Position numbers and translations under genes: made by a program. The notes below the pieces were generated by a model. The model was not told where the DNA came from and ran no database searches. It saw only the letters and a list, made by a program, of their open reading frames with translations. From positions 40,221,301 through 40,285,300 of the forward strand of contig JAOANR010000008.1 of the NCBI GenBank assembly GCA_030278955.1: a DNA stretch of 64,000 nt, given 5' to 3'. Source of the stretch: Hygrophila difformis (Eukaryota; Streptophyta; Magnoliopsida; Lamiales; Acanthaceae). Every line of letters starts with the position of its first letter. Position 1 is the stretch's first letter. This document shows, piece after piece, positions 11,022 through 21,745 of the stretch.

Positions 11022-11248
11022 TTTGTAGTATATTTTAAAATATCATATTTCCTGTGGGTGTTGGCTTTTTCTCGTCTTTTTCTTGGTTTCTCAGGCCATG
11101 TCAGGCTTGTTTTTTCCTTTTGTAAACATTGAGACTCGAATGTGGACAAAAAAATATGAGAGTTATAGGATAAAGGGAATGAATATGGCCGAGTGGAAAA
11201 TCGAACTCCATCCATAAGGTTGGGCTTTTCTAAATCCAATGTATAGTA
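11022..11248. other. spacer between MITEs, nothing recognised
   Basis: AT-rich single-copy-looking sequence. Open frames on either strand are short and without recognisable domains. Confidence 0.5.
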
Positions 11249-11574
11249 CTCCCTCCGTCCCATTAATTCTGTCCCACTTTCCTTTTTGGTCCGTCCCACA
11301 CCAATTGTCTCATTTCCTTTTTAAGAAATAATTAATACAAACCCACTCCCATCATATCACATCAATAAATAAATTTATTAATATTTCAAACACACAACTA
11401 TCACATCACATATAAATAAATCAATTAAAAATTCAAATTCATTACTATCACATCACATAAATTTCTAATTTACCCCTACTTTAACACTAATATACCCTTA
11501 CATAAATACTCACTATTTCTACATAAAACACCGTGCCAAAAAGAAATGAGACTTTTTTAGCGGGACGGAGGGAG
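11249..11574. mobile_element. Stowaway-like MITE (family 2)
   Basis: CTCCCTCCGTCCCATTAATT... and ...GCGGGACGGAGGGAG form terminal inverted repeats, flanked on both sides by the TA target duplication (11247-11248, 11575-11576). The interior (aaataattaatacaaacccactccc, catcacataaatttctaatttacccc) differs from family 1. Confidence 0.85.
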
Positions 11575-11728
11575 TATTTAAAACCCCGCACACATCACAC
11601 ACGTACTTAATCAGCCGTGGAATTGGCCTGAGCCTTCACGAAACAAGTCAACAGTCCAAATGTGATGGGCATGACTTGGTCCATTTACTTAATCAGACGC
11701 GAGTCATCCATGTCAGCATGCCTGCGTG

Positions 11729-12242
11729 TAGAGCTGTAAATAGAACAAACAGTTCGTGAGCTAAGCTCGCTTCGACACGTGTTCATTCGTTAACAGCTCG
11801 TTCGGTAAGTTAAACGAACCGAGCTCAAACACATAATTTGGTTTGTGTGTTCATTCGTTAAGTTCGCGAACAGTTCGGAATTCTTTTTCAATGGAATATA
11901 TATTATAAAAAATAAATATTTTAGCTAGTTGTTCTTTTTATTTTCATTTTTATTAATTTCACATTTCTCTCATAAATTATATTACAATATACATTACATT
12001 TTCACACCTAATTTAATTCTAAAACAAATAAATTTATTAATAAAATAAATGGTTCGTTAACTGAGCTCGACTAGGCTCGTGTTCGTTCGTTATTAGCTCG
12101 TTCGTAAAGTTAAACGAACAGAGCTCAAACATGAAAATTGGCTCGTTAAGATTTTTGGCTCGGTTCGTGTTCGTTCGTTAAGCTTAACGAACAGAGCTCA
12201 AACACTTGAAGCTCGGTTCGGTTCGGCTCGTTTACAGCTCTA
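11729..12242. mobile_element. hAT-like MITE with perfect 8-bp target duplication (514 bp)
   Basis: The ends TAGAGCTGTAAA and TTTACAGCTCTA are perfect 12-bp inverted repeats. They are flanked by an identical 8-bp direct repeat cctgcgtg (11721-11728 and 12243-12250), the hAT signature. The interior contains several copies of the strings tgttcgttcgtta and cgaacagagctcaaaca in both halves and no coding capacity, so this is a non-autonomous element needing a transposase supplied elsewhere. Confidence 0.92.
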
Positions 12243-12250
12243 CCTGCGTG

Positions 12251-12862
12251 TGTAACCTAAGGTAGAAGAAGCATTTTCCATTTTGCAATAGCATTATGAA
12301 GTTATATGTAGTAATACCTTATCTTGTAACATCAAAAACATTACACAAAAGGGATATTGCAAAATAGTTTACCACTATATTTTAAACTTAAATAGGATAC
12401 AATTGGCCTAGAATGACATGGTCATAGCAAGGAAGAAACACCTTGTATTAAAATATTAATAGTAATAATATATGCATTTAATAGAAAATGCTGGACTTAG
12501 TCATGCTGTTTACATATGCAAGGTGACGCCCGCATATGGATGATCAGACGGCTAAGAAGCCAGCTACCTATTTGATCAAAATTCAACCACATAAAATTCA
12601 GTGAAATAATAGTCTTGGGTGGGGGAGGGGGGGAGAATTTTTCAAGCCGCTTTTTGTTTATTTTCTGAGTTTATTTGAAAAGGATGCATATCCAATTATT
12701 GATTTATCTGTCTTATGTCATTAATGATAGCATTTTCAATCCCCAGCTGCCCAACTCTATAAAAACTATGCAGATATAGAACACAGTCTTTACCTTAAAC
12801 AGATTCGGATGCAGGAATTTCTCCCTCACCTGTGCCCATCGCGATGAGAAAGATTGAAGGAG
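12251..12862. other. non-coding sequence upstream of the microRNA-like hairpin
   Basis: No protein-coding signal or repeat is recognised. A TATA-like motif near 12757 may belong to the hairpin transcript. Confidence 0.45.
12757..12765 (+). promoter_or_regulatory. candidate TATA box of the hairpin transcript
   Basis: The plus strand reads ctataaaaa (in context ccaactctataaaaactatg), about 105 bp upstream of the hairpin base. That spacing is reasonable for a plant MIR promoter. The evidence is only the motif and spacing. Confidence 0.35.
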
Positions 12863-12965
12863 CACCACAAGGTTACTGATGCAGGAGAGATGACACCGGT
12901 GATACGTTTGCAACCTGCATTCGTAATGCACTGGTGTCGTTTCTCCTACATCGGGAAGCTTGGTG
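12863..12965 (+). ncRNA. candidate microRNA precursor, miR391/miR4376/miR3627-like
   Basis: The plus strand folds into a long stem of about 103 nt. The core 12878-12901 (gatgcaggagagatgac...) pairs with 12931-12954 (ctggtgtcgtttctcctac...) over 24 positions with one mismatch and three G-U wobbles. The stem continues downward (caccacaaggttact against gggaagcttggtg) and partly upward toward a small loop. The 5' arm holds GCAGGAGAGATGACACCG (12881-12898). Its GCAGGAGAGAU core is, as I recall, that of the plant miR391, miR4376 and miR3627 group, related to miR390. A 21-22 nt mature RNA would start at 12877 or 12878, with its star strand in 12931-12954. Members of this group are reported to target an autoinhibited calcium ATPase mRNA. 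Small-RNA evidence is absent; the fold and core match are seen, identity and target are inferred. Confidence 0.7.
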
Positions 12966-12995
12966 ATGCAGATTAAATATTTATCAACATGTCTT

Positions 12996-12997
12996 CC

Positions 12998-13028
<31 letters not shown>

Positions 13029-13070
13029 AAAAAAAACAAAAAAACAAAAAACAAAAAACAAAAAAAAAAA
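12996..13070. repeat. homopolymer junction: C23 followed by A-rich tract
   Basis: Twenty-three C (12996-13018) are followed directly by 19 A and then A-runs broken by single C. Open frames through it on the minus strand are artefacts of the run. Length is prone to sequencing error. Confidence 0.9.
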
Positions 13071-13264
13071 ACTATAGATTTCATTTTAAAGGTTAATCCT
13101 CATTAGGATCATATGTTGGCTTCTGCTTTGTTTTGCCTTCTTTATTGTTCTAATTTACAGTATCTATTTCTTTTCTTGTTTTCATCCAAGATTGAAAGAG
13201 ATGACAAAAAAAGCACTTTTCCATGCATAAAAATTTCAGGACAAATGTTGAGATAGAATGATAT

Positions 13265-13292
13265 ATGTGTGTCAGTGTGTGTGTGTGTGTGG
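13265..13292. repeat. short GT microsatellite
   Basis: An imperfect (GT)n run, gtgtgtcagtgtgtgtgtgt and following, with no sign of function. Confidence 0.75.
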
Positions 13293-13439
13293 GTAACTTG
13301 GTACAATAAATTAAGATTAGCAGGGGAAAAGAAAACCTATGCACTGGTGGTAGCAAATATTATGCATTCACAAAGTTACATCTCATCACTCATTTATCGT
13401 GCATTTGATAAAGGTCAATGGAAGAAATATGCTGACATC

Positions 13440-13871
13440 TTACTTGACTACTTTTGTTTGAAGGGGCAGATAGCTCTCCACTTCTTTAGCATCAGAATTC
13501 CTTTCTGTAACAACCTTTGACAGGCCAAACATCTATGAAAGTAAAGGAAGTGCATCAGCCATCAGCCCATCACAAGATTTGTGACCACAAAAAACAAAAA
13601 GTGGTATGTGAGTGTACTGAGATGCTAAAAATTGTCTACAAGGTACCTTATTGATTGTCTTTTGGAAGCAAGATTTGTGTTCATCCAGAGATGCATGGAT
13701 GAAATCATCAATGTGGTCTCTCACATCTTCTAAGAAAGTTGAATTTCCACTTTTCTTCTTCCTACATGGCATCATGGCGAGAGCTGCAGGTAAAAGTTTT
13801 TCATTCAGTAGCCATTTCTGGACATTATGAATAAAAGGGTTTACAGCCTTCTGATGATAAATTAAAATCAA
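13440..13871 (-). CDS. two terminal exons of an unrecognised plant gene (partial or relic)
   Basis: Exon 13871-13647 begins after AATTTGCAG and ends at AAG|GTACCT, 75 codons without a stop. The next exon, 13532-13440, begins after TTTCATAG and ends in TAA, 30 codons, in the same phase. The joined 105 residues read as ordinary soluble protein: a segment around NVQKWLLNEKLLPAALAMMP, a basic stretch CRKKKSG, then an acidic and helical part (LEDVRDHIDDFIHASLDEHK, then KTINKMFGLSKVV) and the end KEVESYLPLQTKVVK. The two splice sites and continuous frame argue for a real gene or recent gene fragment. I do not recognise the family, and upstream exons were not found on the minus strand up to 15.5 kb, so it may be only a 3' fragment. 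Confidence 0.5.
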
Positions 13872-15590
13872 CTGCAAATTAAGAAGTGTGACAGAAAATC
13901 AGAGATTCATAATTTGGCAAGCAAAGAAAAAAAGGAAATACGTATGCATTATAAAATCTAATTCCTCCAACACAAGAAACAATCATTCATCTGTTTTCTG
14001 TCCATCATATCAAACATTTGATTTCTTAACATAACATCTGCTGCCTGTGGCTTGTCTGAAACTGCCCTGATCCAAAAACCTGTTTAATTCAAGTAATCTG
14101 CTAAACCATACCCACTTCAGGGGGTAAGAATATCCCAAGCAGTGTTTCAATACTTAGCCATCTTCAAATCACACTTTTTTGCCACCAACTTTACCCGCCC
14201 CCGGCCACGTGCCATATCAATCTGATTACAAAGTTCCATGTGCTCAAGCTCATGAATTAGCTTAAAATTGTTAACAAGCTTTATTACAGTTTCTCAGGCT
14301 TAACACCATCCATTGTCTTTAAACTCACCCAATGCTTTCCTATTGTTTCTTTGAACCCTAACTGAAGGGAGAATATACTAACAATCCAAATATCACCCTG
14401 GATTTTAACAAAGCCATATCCAGATGCTCTTACTGAAATGGAGATCTTACTGTAGACAAATTTGTAAGTTCAACGGAGATCTTACTGTAGACAAATTTGT
14501 AAGTTCAACAATACTTTTGCAAGTCAAAAAATAAAAATCTACAAAATTGGTAGTAATAGCCTTTCCACCTAACAGGTAAATTACAACAGATTATATTGGA
14601 AGAGAGATGGTATCTGTAGGTATTGGATGGCAACAGACAGCTTATGACTACCCAAGAGCCATGAAACTGACTGGATAGCTCTTCATTCAAATGCACTTAT
14701 GTGGCCTAAAATCTACCTTTAAATCAACATCAAGGAAACAGAGGTTCAAAGCGTGACAGGAATCAGAAACATGCTGATCAAAGTGTAGAACTCAACCATC
14801 ACCCACACAAGCAAGTGTACCCCTCAAACTCAAAACAAACAAAAAAGAAAGAAAAGGAGAAAAACAGAATCTCAAGACAACGTAATTGAGTTAACAAGAA
14901 TTTCCCAAAACATAAAACAAACCATAAAATATATGCTAAACACCAAAGCATCACTCAATCAAAAACAGCGAGCAGAACTTTGAATTTTGTACATGCTCAA
15001 ATGCTGCTACCAAAGGACTTCCTTTGTTCAAAACCACACAAACAAAGAAACCCCCATTTCCTTATTTGGCTCTTCAATTAACAGGGATAGGTAAAATACT
15101 CAGGTCTATATTGCCACAGAGTGATCACAGCCCAATGCAGCAACAGGATATATGAAAAACAGACCACCAACGACCCTTAACCTGGTCCTCGTCCATTTAC
15201 TGCTATTCATCATATTGATAGAATCGTTCCACAAAACAAACGACAACAGACTGAAACCCTAGTATGCAATTTGATCAAAAATTACACTAGAAATTCGAAA
15301 GACTGCGAGAGTTTAGCGTTTTAACAAAATCGCTTGATTCGAAGGCATTACAGAGGGCAAAGAAATAAAACCTCCTCTCCTGTATAGGAGAAAATTAAGA
15401 ACTGTCAGCTTCCGTGCCAAGGCGAAGGATGAATGATTGCGACTCACGCGATGTCGGGGGTATCAAGGTTGTCACGATTGATAGGCTCGTAAGGAATTCC
15501 CCAACCCTCTACCCAAAAAAACTAGCAGGTGAAGTATTTTAGTTGCAACGATCAACGCCACCTCAATCCTCCCCCCTCTGCCTAAAAAGT
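13872..15590. other. AT-rich intergenic or intronic sequence
   Basis: No domain-bearing open frame is seen. It contains an exact 36-bp tandem duplication with unit cggagatcttactgtagaca... ending near 14510. On the minus strand near 15390-15400 there is an acceptor-like TTTTCTCCTATACAG, which could belong to a 5' leader of the gene at 13440-13871. That link is a guess. Confidence 0.45.
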
Positions 15591-15591
15591 A

Positions 15592-16118
15592 CTCCCTCCG
15601 TCGTGTTATTTCTTTTGGGTAAATTAGGAATTTACATAATCTGATTTAAATAGATTTAAATTTTTAATTAATTTATTTATGTATGATTTGATAGTTGTGT
15701 GTTTCAATTTTTAATACTCCCTCTGTCCCAACTAAGATGTCATGTTGGACTTCTGCACACAATCCAATGCACTTTTTAATAGTTAATATCTCAAAATATA
15801 TACAAGTAAAAATTTTGCAAAATATATATTCTAAAATTATACGATTAGACGAATTTAACAAGACCAAACTCGACTATTTTTTTCAAATATATACTTACAA
15901 TAATATTAAGTCAAAGTTGAACAATGAACAGTGTCAAAAAGTCAAACGAGACATCTTACCTGGGACGGAGGGAGTAGTATATTTATTTATTATTGATGGG
16001 ATGTGATGAGAGAGAATTTGATAATTAAAGTGTATAATTATTTCCTAAAAGGGAATGTGACAATTGTAATGGGACGAATCAAAAAGGAAAGCGATACGGA
16101 ATTAGTGGGACGAGGGAG
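15592..16118. mobile_element. Stowaway-like MITE (family 2), interrupted by another MITE
   Basis: Starts CTCCCTCCGTCGTGTT and ends GTGGGACGAGGGAG, with TA on each side. Its interior matches the MITE at 11249 (aggaatttacataatctga, atttcctaaaagggaatg read in the other direction). A family 1 MITE sits inside it. Confidence 0.82.
15717..15974. mobile_element. Stowaway-like MITE (family 1) nested in the family 2 MITE
   Basis: CTCCCTCTGTCCCAACTAAG and CTGGGACGGAGGGAG are inverted ends with TA on both sides (15715-15716, 15975-15976). Interior strings (atatacttacaataatattaagtcaaagttg, aatgaacagtgt) are shared with the copy at 10193. Confidence 0.87.
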
Positions 16119-16120
16119 TA

Positions 16121-16415
16121 TTTAATGTAGGGGTAAATTAGTATTCTTTTGGGGATAATTAGTATTTAATGTAGAAGTAAATTAGTATATAAAATAGAAT
16201 AAATTAGGAATTTATGTGATGTGATTGGAATCTGTTGAATTTTAATTATTTATTTACGTGTGTGTGATAGTTGTGTATGAAATTTTAATATATTTATTTA
16301 TTGATGTGATATGATAGGAGTGGGTTTGTATTTAATTATTTCCTAAAAAAAATTGGACAATTAAAATGGAACAGACCAAAAAGAAAAGTGTAACGAAATT
16401 AATGGGACAGGGGAG
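16121..16415. mobile_element. degraded family 2 MITE
   Basis: The right end aattaATGGGACAGGGGAG followed by TA and the interior (tgatatgataggagtgggtttgta, ttatttcctaaaaaaaattgg) match family 2 in reverse orientation. The left terminal repeat is not recognisable. Confidence 0.55.
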
Positions 16416-16429
16416 TAATAAGGATGACA

Positions 16430-17050
16430 AACTATCTTTAAACATGCTAAATTTATCTATTACTATATGCTTCATATTAAATTCTACTCTTTTCCCACTT
16501 ACTTTTTTTTCCGAATAAGTTTGTATCCATACTTTGGATTTCCAGAGATGTTTTTTTTTATGTATGTGGTGTGATATTTTTCGGGTTTTGCGACGTAAAT
16601 TTTATTATTTCATTTCCTTTTTAAAGTTTTATTAATTGATGGTTATTTGGGGGGTTACAATTTGATTGTACCTGAAATCGTGGAAAGTAATGGGAGGAAT
16701 ATTTTTGTTATACGTGTTGTCCGAATTTATTTAGATTGTGTGTATTTTTTAATTTTTTTATCAGATTGTGTCGGGTTTTTTTTGTCTCCTTATCCATTGG
16801 ACCACATTTGGACATATTTTTTTTTATCATCCCTTCCTTAGGTTTATAACATCCAAAAAGTAACTGAAAGGGACAAAGCATACTAAACCACCGAGAACAC
16901 CAAGTCGGCGATTTTGAATATCGCGATTTTCACCGGATTCTTACAACACTTCGATCGAGCCACTCTGGAAGTTCGATTGTTCGCATCAGGCGCACAACCC
17001 CATGCTGTGGCACTCTCGATTGCGAGTTTGAATATCACGATTGTCCGACC
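16430..17050. other. 5' flank and leader of the Ulp1-like gene
   Basis: AT-rich to 16.85 kb, then less so. A donor-like CCAG|GTGAGTAG at 17050 and the acceptor TGATGCAG just before the ATG at 17575 suggest a leader intron of about 520 bp. Confidence 0.4.
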
Positions 17051-17056
17051 AGGTGA

Positions 17057-17448
17057 GTAGATTTTGTTGTCGTTTTTGTTCGGGTATAGCAGATTTTAGA
17101 TTTCTTTGTAGGAATTTGAGTTGCGAGGTGTTGTTCCCACACCAATCTGAATCAGGGACCAATTTTTGTTTCCCCTTTCAGTTCTTCGTGTTGTCTTATA
17201 TGGGATTTTTGATTTCGCAATTTCTCGGCTGTAGCCATTTAGTTTATATTCTTTGTAATTTGACTTCGCCGTAATTTTGCTGTCATTTTTGTTCGGATGT
17301 AGCAGATTTTAGGTTTCTTTGTTGGAATCAGAGACCAATTTTTGTTCCCCCTTTCAGTTCTTCGTGTTGTCTTATATGGGATTTTTGATTTCGCAAGTTC
17401 TCTGTTGTAGCCATTTAGTTTATATTGTTTGTAATTTGACTTCGCCGT
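17057..17448. repeat. tandem duplication inside the leader intron
   Basis: 17057-17271 and 17272-17448 are two copies of the same sequence (ccctttcagttcttcgtgtt, gtagccatttagtttatatt). The second lacks about 40 bp, and a short third partial copy follows to ~17505. Confidence 0.8.
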
Positions 17449-17574
17449 GTGTTGCCCCCTACCACTCCGATTCAGAGACGATTTCTTGCTCCCCTTTTTA
17501 TATGTGTGTATGAAGGTCCTCGTATGTTTGATTTTTCTATTTATGTGAAGATTGGTTTGTGATTATGATGCAGG

Positions 17575-20500
17575 ATGGAGAGTTTGATGGAGAGGGCAAG
17601 GGCCACACAGTTGGCTTGTGTCCCTAAGTTAGTGTTTGATGTTAATAAGAAACTTCTGAGAATCATTCAGACGGGAGATGGGATTTCATTAATGGTTCAT
17701 GCTTCGGAGGGATGTTGCGTATAAAAGGGAATCATGTTCCTGCCGTACTTATGGTGCACCTGATGGAGGCTTGGGATCATGATGCGAAATGTTTCCGTTT
17801 CAGTGATGGCCATATCTTGGAGTTGACACCCGAGCGCATCGCGACTGTGTATGCATTCCCTCATGGACGTTGGAAAGATTTGATAACCATGGAGAGGATT
17901 ACGGAGGATGATCCGTTTTGTATACAGGTTAGAGCAAAGTTTAAACTATGTGATCAGGGTAAAACTAATGTAGATTGGGATAGGTCGTCCGAACTTGTTC
18001 ATTCACCTGACTGGGCGAAAGAAATGGAGTTGATTGAGTACTGGAGATTGTACGTGTTATTCTGCATTGACGTGTCCTCTCCCCGCTTCCCAATCGTCGT
18101 CTGAGACTGTGCTTACTTAGTATGCTTCGTACTAGGAAGATGGCTCGAGAGTTTAATTGGGCTTTTTTTGTTCAAGACTCTATTTTCAAAATGATATCAC
18201 CCCCTCAATCGACTGGCAATGTTAGGAGCAAGCTACACAAATGGCTAGGCAGTGATTTCCACAGTATAATGGTATGATTTTGGAAATATTTTTTTACATA
18301 GGTTTGAATGTAATTCTACGTGCATTATAACAAGGGCTTATTTACGTTTATAATGTTTGTAGCATGTTTTTTTTGACTTTATTCAGTGCAAGACCGGCGA
18401 GTCTTACACATGTTGCTTGAAGAGGTCTTTGACCATGGATGATGTTAAGAAGTATGTTGGACACGTGCTCCCAACCGACACAGACCAAACCCCTTGTCCG
18501 GAAGATGATACAGCAACCGAGGAGAAGGTAGTAACATACATAAAATACATATTCTTTTTATATATGTGCCGCCAGCCTGTTGTCATTGTGTTCTGTCTAT
18601 GTTTAGGGTATGCTGTAGTACATAGTTTGGGAAATTAGTTAATGCTTTGTGCTGCCACCCCGTTCATCTTGTGTTCTGTCTTTGTTTATTTGATGCTATA
18701 GTCAATAGTTTGGGAACATAGTTAGTAGTTAATGCTGCCAAATAGTTCATGTTGTGTTCCATCCGTGTTCCCTAATGATATAGTCACTAGTTTCTGAGGA
18801 TATTTCTATAGTTTGTGCTGTCAATCCGTTCATATTGTGTTCTGTCACTGTTTAACTGATGATATAGTCAATAGGCTAGGATAATAGGTAGTTCTATGTG
18901 ATGCCAAGTTGACTAGCTTGTGTTCTGTTCATGTTTAAATGATGGTGTAGACATATCATAATATGTTTCGTATCCTATTTCCCTATATTCCCATACATGA
19001 TTCGTGGAGATTACTGTCATATTTCGAATAATCCTATATACTGCTGTAATATATTCTCGTAGCCATCCAGACATTCTCATTTCCCTATTTCCCTATATTT
19101 TTTATTTCATATAAACATAGAGAAGCATCTCCAACACAGGAACATGAATAGGGGGAATGTCACGGTCAAGAAAAACCATAGGTAAATGTACAAGTATATT
19201 ATTTATACATATAGCATATCTACCTCACACGTTAACGTGATCACCTTAAGAGGGAAGTAGAAGCTATGCAGAAACGTATGCGGAAAGTGGAACTTGAATT
19301 GGAATGCATTGAGATACAGGAGGCTTTGAATGCTGAAGCTGAAGCGGAACGTACAGCTGAGCGTGAGGCCAATTTGCATACTCGAACAGATGGTGTCAAT
19401 GTTGAACAATCCGTGTGTGATGCTTCTGGTGGTGATGGGGTTGCTGATTCATTTGTCGTCAGTAGAAACTCCCCAGGCCAGTGGTTAGCCACCAACCCGT
19501 TTTGCTAAATCAGTGGGTTTGAATCACGGGTTTGTGTGCCCTCCCCCCCTCACTTGCAACCCAGTTTGCAGCTTAACTGGGATATTCTAGGCTCCCCCAT
19601 CATTATTAGCAGGGAAATAATGGCGGTTAGTATGCTATGTGTTCCTTTTTAATTCTTACGTGCAATACTATCAACATTTCTCCGTGTTGTGTAATATGAC
19701 AAATTTTTATTTTTCTATTTCTAAATATTCAAACAGGAACACAATGAGGGGGCTTTCCCGGCCAATGATTTGGGACGTGTTGGGGCTGTTGAGGCAAACG
19801 ATGACACATCAAAAATTCCCCCAAGTAGATCACAATCACCAAAACGTGTCGCGGAAGAATTAGTTTTGAAGGACGGATCTGGAAGCCATTCCTGCACTGA
19901 CTTACCTCCAAGTTCACAGCCAAACTGGAATATTCTATCCACACCAATCATAATTATCAAGGAAACAAAGGTGGTATAGAATGCTATTTTACACTGCATG
20001 CATGTGTTCTAAATACCTATGTTTTATGTTTTAATGATCATTCATACTTGCTGCCAACATAATCATTATATGCTATCTGAACATATTTATTTGCTACATG
20101 ACTTTGTTTTCTGCTATGACCATTTTCGTCCCATTTTTTCCCTTTATAAACAGGCGCCAAATACTGGGAGCGATGATTTCGTTGATCCCCCACCTATGGC
20201 AACTGGTGCCCCTCAAGATGGTGATAAATCCCGCAATAGGAATCTTTCATCACCCTTTGTCGCCCCCCCCTAAGGCAAAGTGTGACAGGAGGCCGTCAAA
20301 GGCAGTCATGTCACCATCTTATGACATGAAACGTGAGATACAGAAATGGTCCACACTAACGGCATTAGAGAAGAAAATTGTGCCATGGTTATTTAAGAAA
20401 AAGAGTGCACCTGGTATATTGGTTTATGCACTACCCATTAGATGCTTCTATTTATTCATAGCGAATTTTATATTATATTTTCTATTTTTGTTAATATGAT

Positions 20501-21745
20501 CACGTTAGTCTGCCCATTACACATGAACATTCCTCCACAAAACACAGGTGAAACTGTATACGATGATGGCCACATCACTGTATGGAAAAAGCAAATCGAG
20601 CAAGTTGGGCCTGGAATGGACATACCATCATTATTTGTTGATGCATACGTTCAAGTGGCAAACAGATGGTTATTCTCTGAAATCGAATTGATTAAAAACT
20701 CTTTTAAGGATGCATGTTTCCTAACCATGCTTACGGTAATCCATTAGTATTTTATTTCCATTATGATTTTCCAATTTCGTAATATGCTCACCACTTATAT
20801 AATTTTCTTATAGAATTTATGCTCAATGGAGGCCCTCAGAAAACGTATACCCCTTAATGATGTAAAAATAATCAATAACTGGACCAACATGCTCATAAAG
20901 TGTTCCCCTATGGAGGACTGGACACAATGCTTCAATGCGCAGATGGTGAGTTTGCTTATCTGAATTGTGTTCTTATGCTGCTTCACATTTTACGCCAATC
21001 TATTAGTATGTGTTATCTACAAGCCTGCGTATATATGTGCATTGCAATAAGTTGTGTGCTATATGAATTCTGTTAACATGTTCTATCAATTATCTCAATA
21101 ACACACCTATACTAAGTTACTACAGCATACCAACTTAATTACTTAGTAAATTATTAAATTGAGCATGCTTCCGAACAGTTTACATTGTGCTATGAACTCG
21201 ATGAGCTAATGCTCTAACGTCGTACAGTGTGTGATATAGAATGTTTTGTATCTGTTTAATTGATGCTAATTTTCTGTATCTGTTTAATCTGTTTAATTGA
21301 TGCTATGAACTCGATGAGCTAATGTTCTGTATCTGTTCAATTGATATTGTTATCTTTGTATAAAGTGTACATGATTTGTGGAAATCACTGCCAGTTTCTA
21401 TTCCTTTTGAATATAACATCTGTCCTTACTTTTTTGTAGCTTTTCTTCCCCTACGTACGTGACAGCCATTGGGTACTTTTTGTGGCCGATTCCACCGAGA
21501 GGAAGGTGTGGTACTTCAACAGTCGCGTTCGTCATCCTTGATTCGAAGAAGACAAGTTGGTGCTTAAGCGCATTCTATATTGCTTTAAGGTTGTAGCAGA
21601 GGAATACGATTGCACCAGATGGTCGATCCCTTTTGAGATAGACACTAGTTTCCACGCAACTCAACCGGATGGGCATGCTTGTGGTATCTTTGTGCTGTTT
21701 TACATGCAACACTTCCATTATCTCAAACTTGTACGACTTATCAAA
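17575..21745 (+). pseudogene. Ulp1-like (C48 SUMO-protease family) gene of a MULE, decayed
   Basis: Probable exons: 17575-18271, 18387-18527, ~19250-19500, 19737-19970, 20154-20413, 20548-20735, 20814-20945 and 21440-~21745, mostly with GT/AG borders. The N-terminal part is a domain typical of plant Ulp1-like transposon proteins (LMVHLMEAWD... ELTPERIATVYAFPHG). The middle is a polar, partly coiled-coil linker. The last exon is the cysteine-protease domain: SHWVLFVADS (His), WYFNS where Asp is usual, TQPDG (Gln) and HACGIFVLFYMQ (Cys). C48 enzymes cleave SUMO-like modifiers; this one is dead. Lesions: a 1-nt frameshift near 17705, frame loss near 18080, a run of eight C at 20263-20270 shifting the frame, and TGA at 21539-21541. 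The role in the element is unknown. Confidence 0.75.
18570..18960. repeat. diverged ~100-bp tandem repeat in intron of the Ulp1-like gene
   Basis: Four to five loose copies of a unit with ttgtgttctgtc...tgtttaa...tgatgatatagtcaatagtttggga occur in the large intron after 18527. Confidence 0.6.

Noticed and set aside
12713..13084. Minus-strand open frame of 123 codons over the hairpin and homopolymers
   Set aside because: It is the reverse complement of the foldback plus poly-C/poly-A and has no protein-like composition.
21575..21720. Minus-strand frame opposite the Ulp1 catalytic exon as further FAR1 coding sequence
   Set aside because: Similarity to FAR1 fades left of about 21730; the rest is the antisense of the protease motif.
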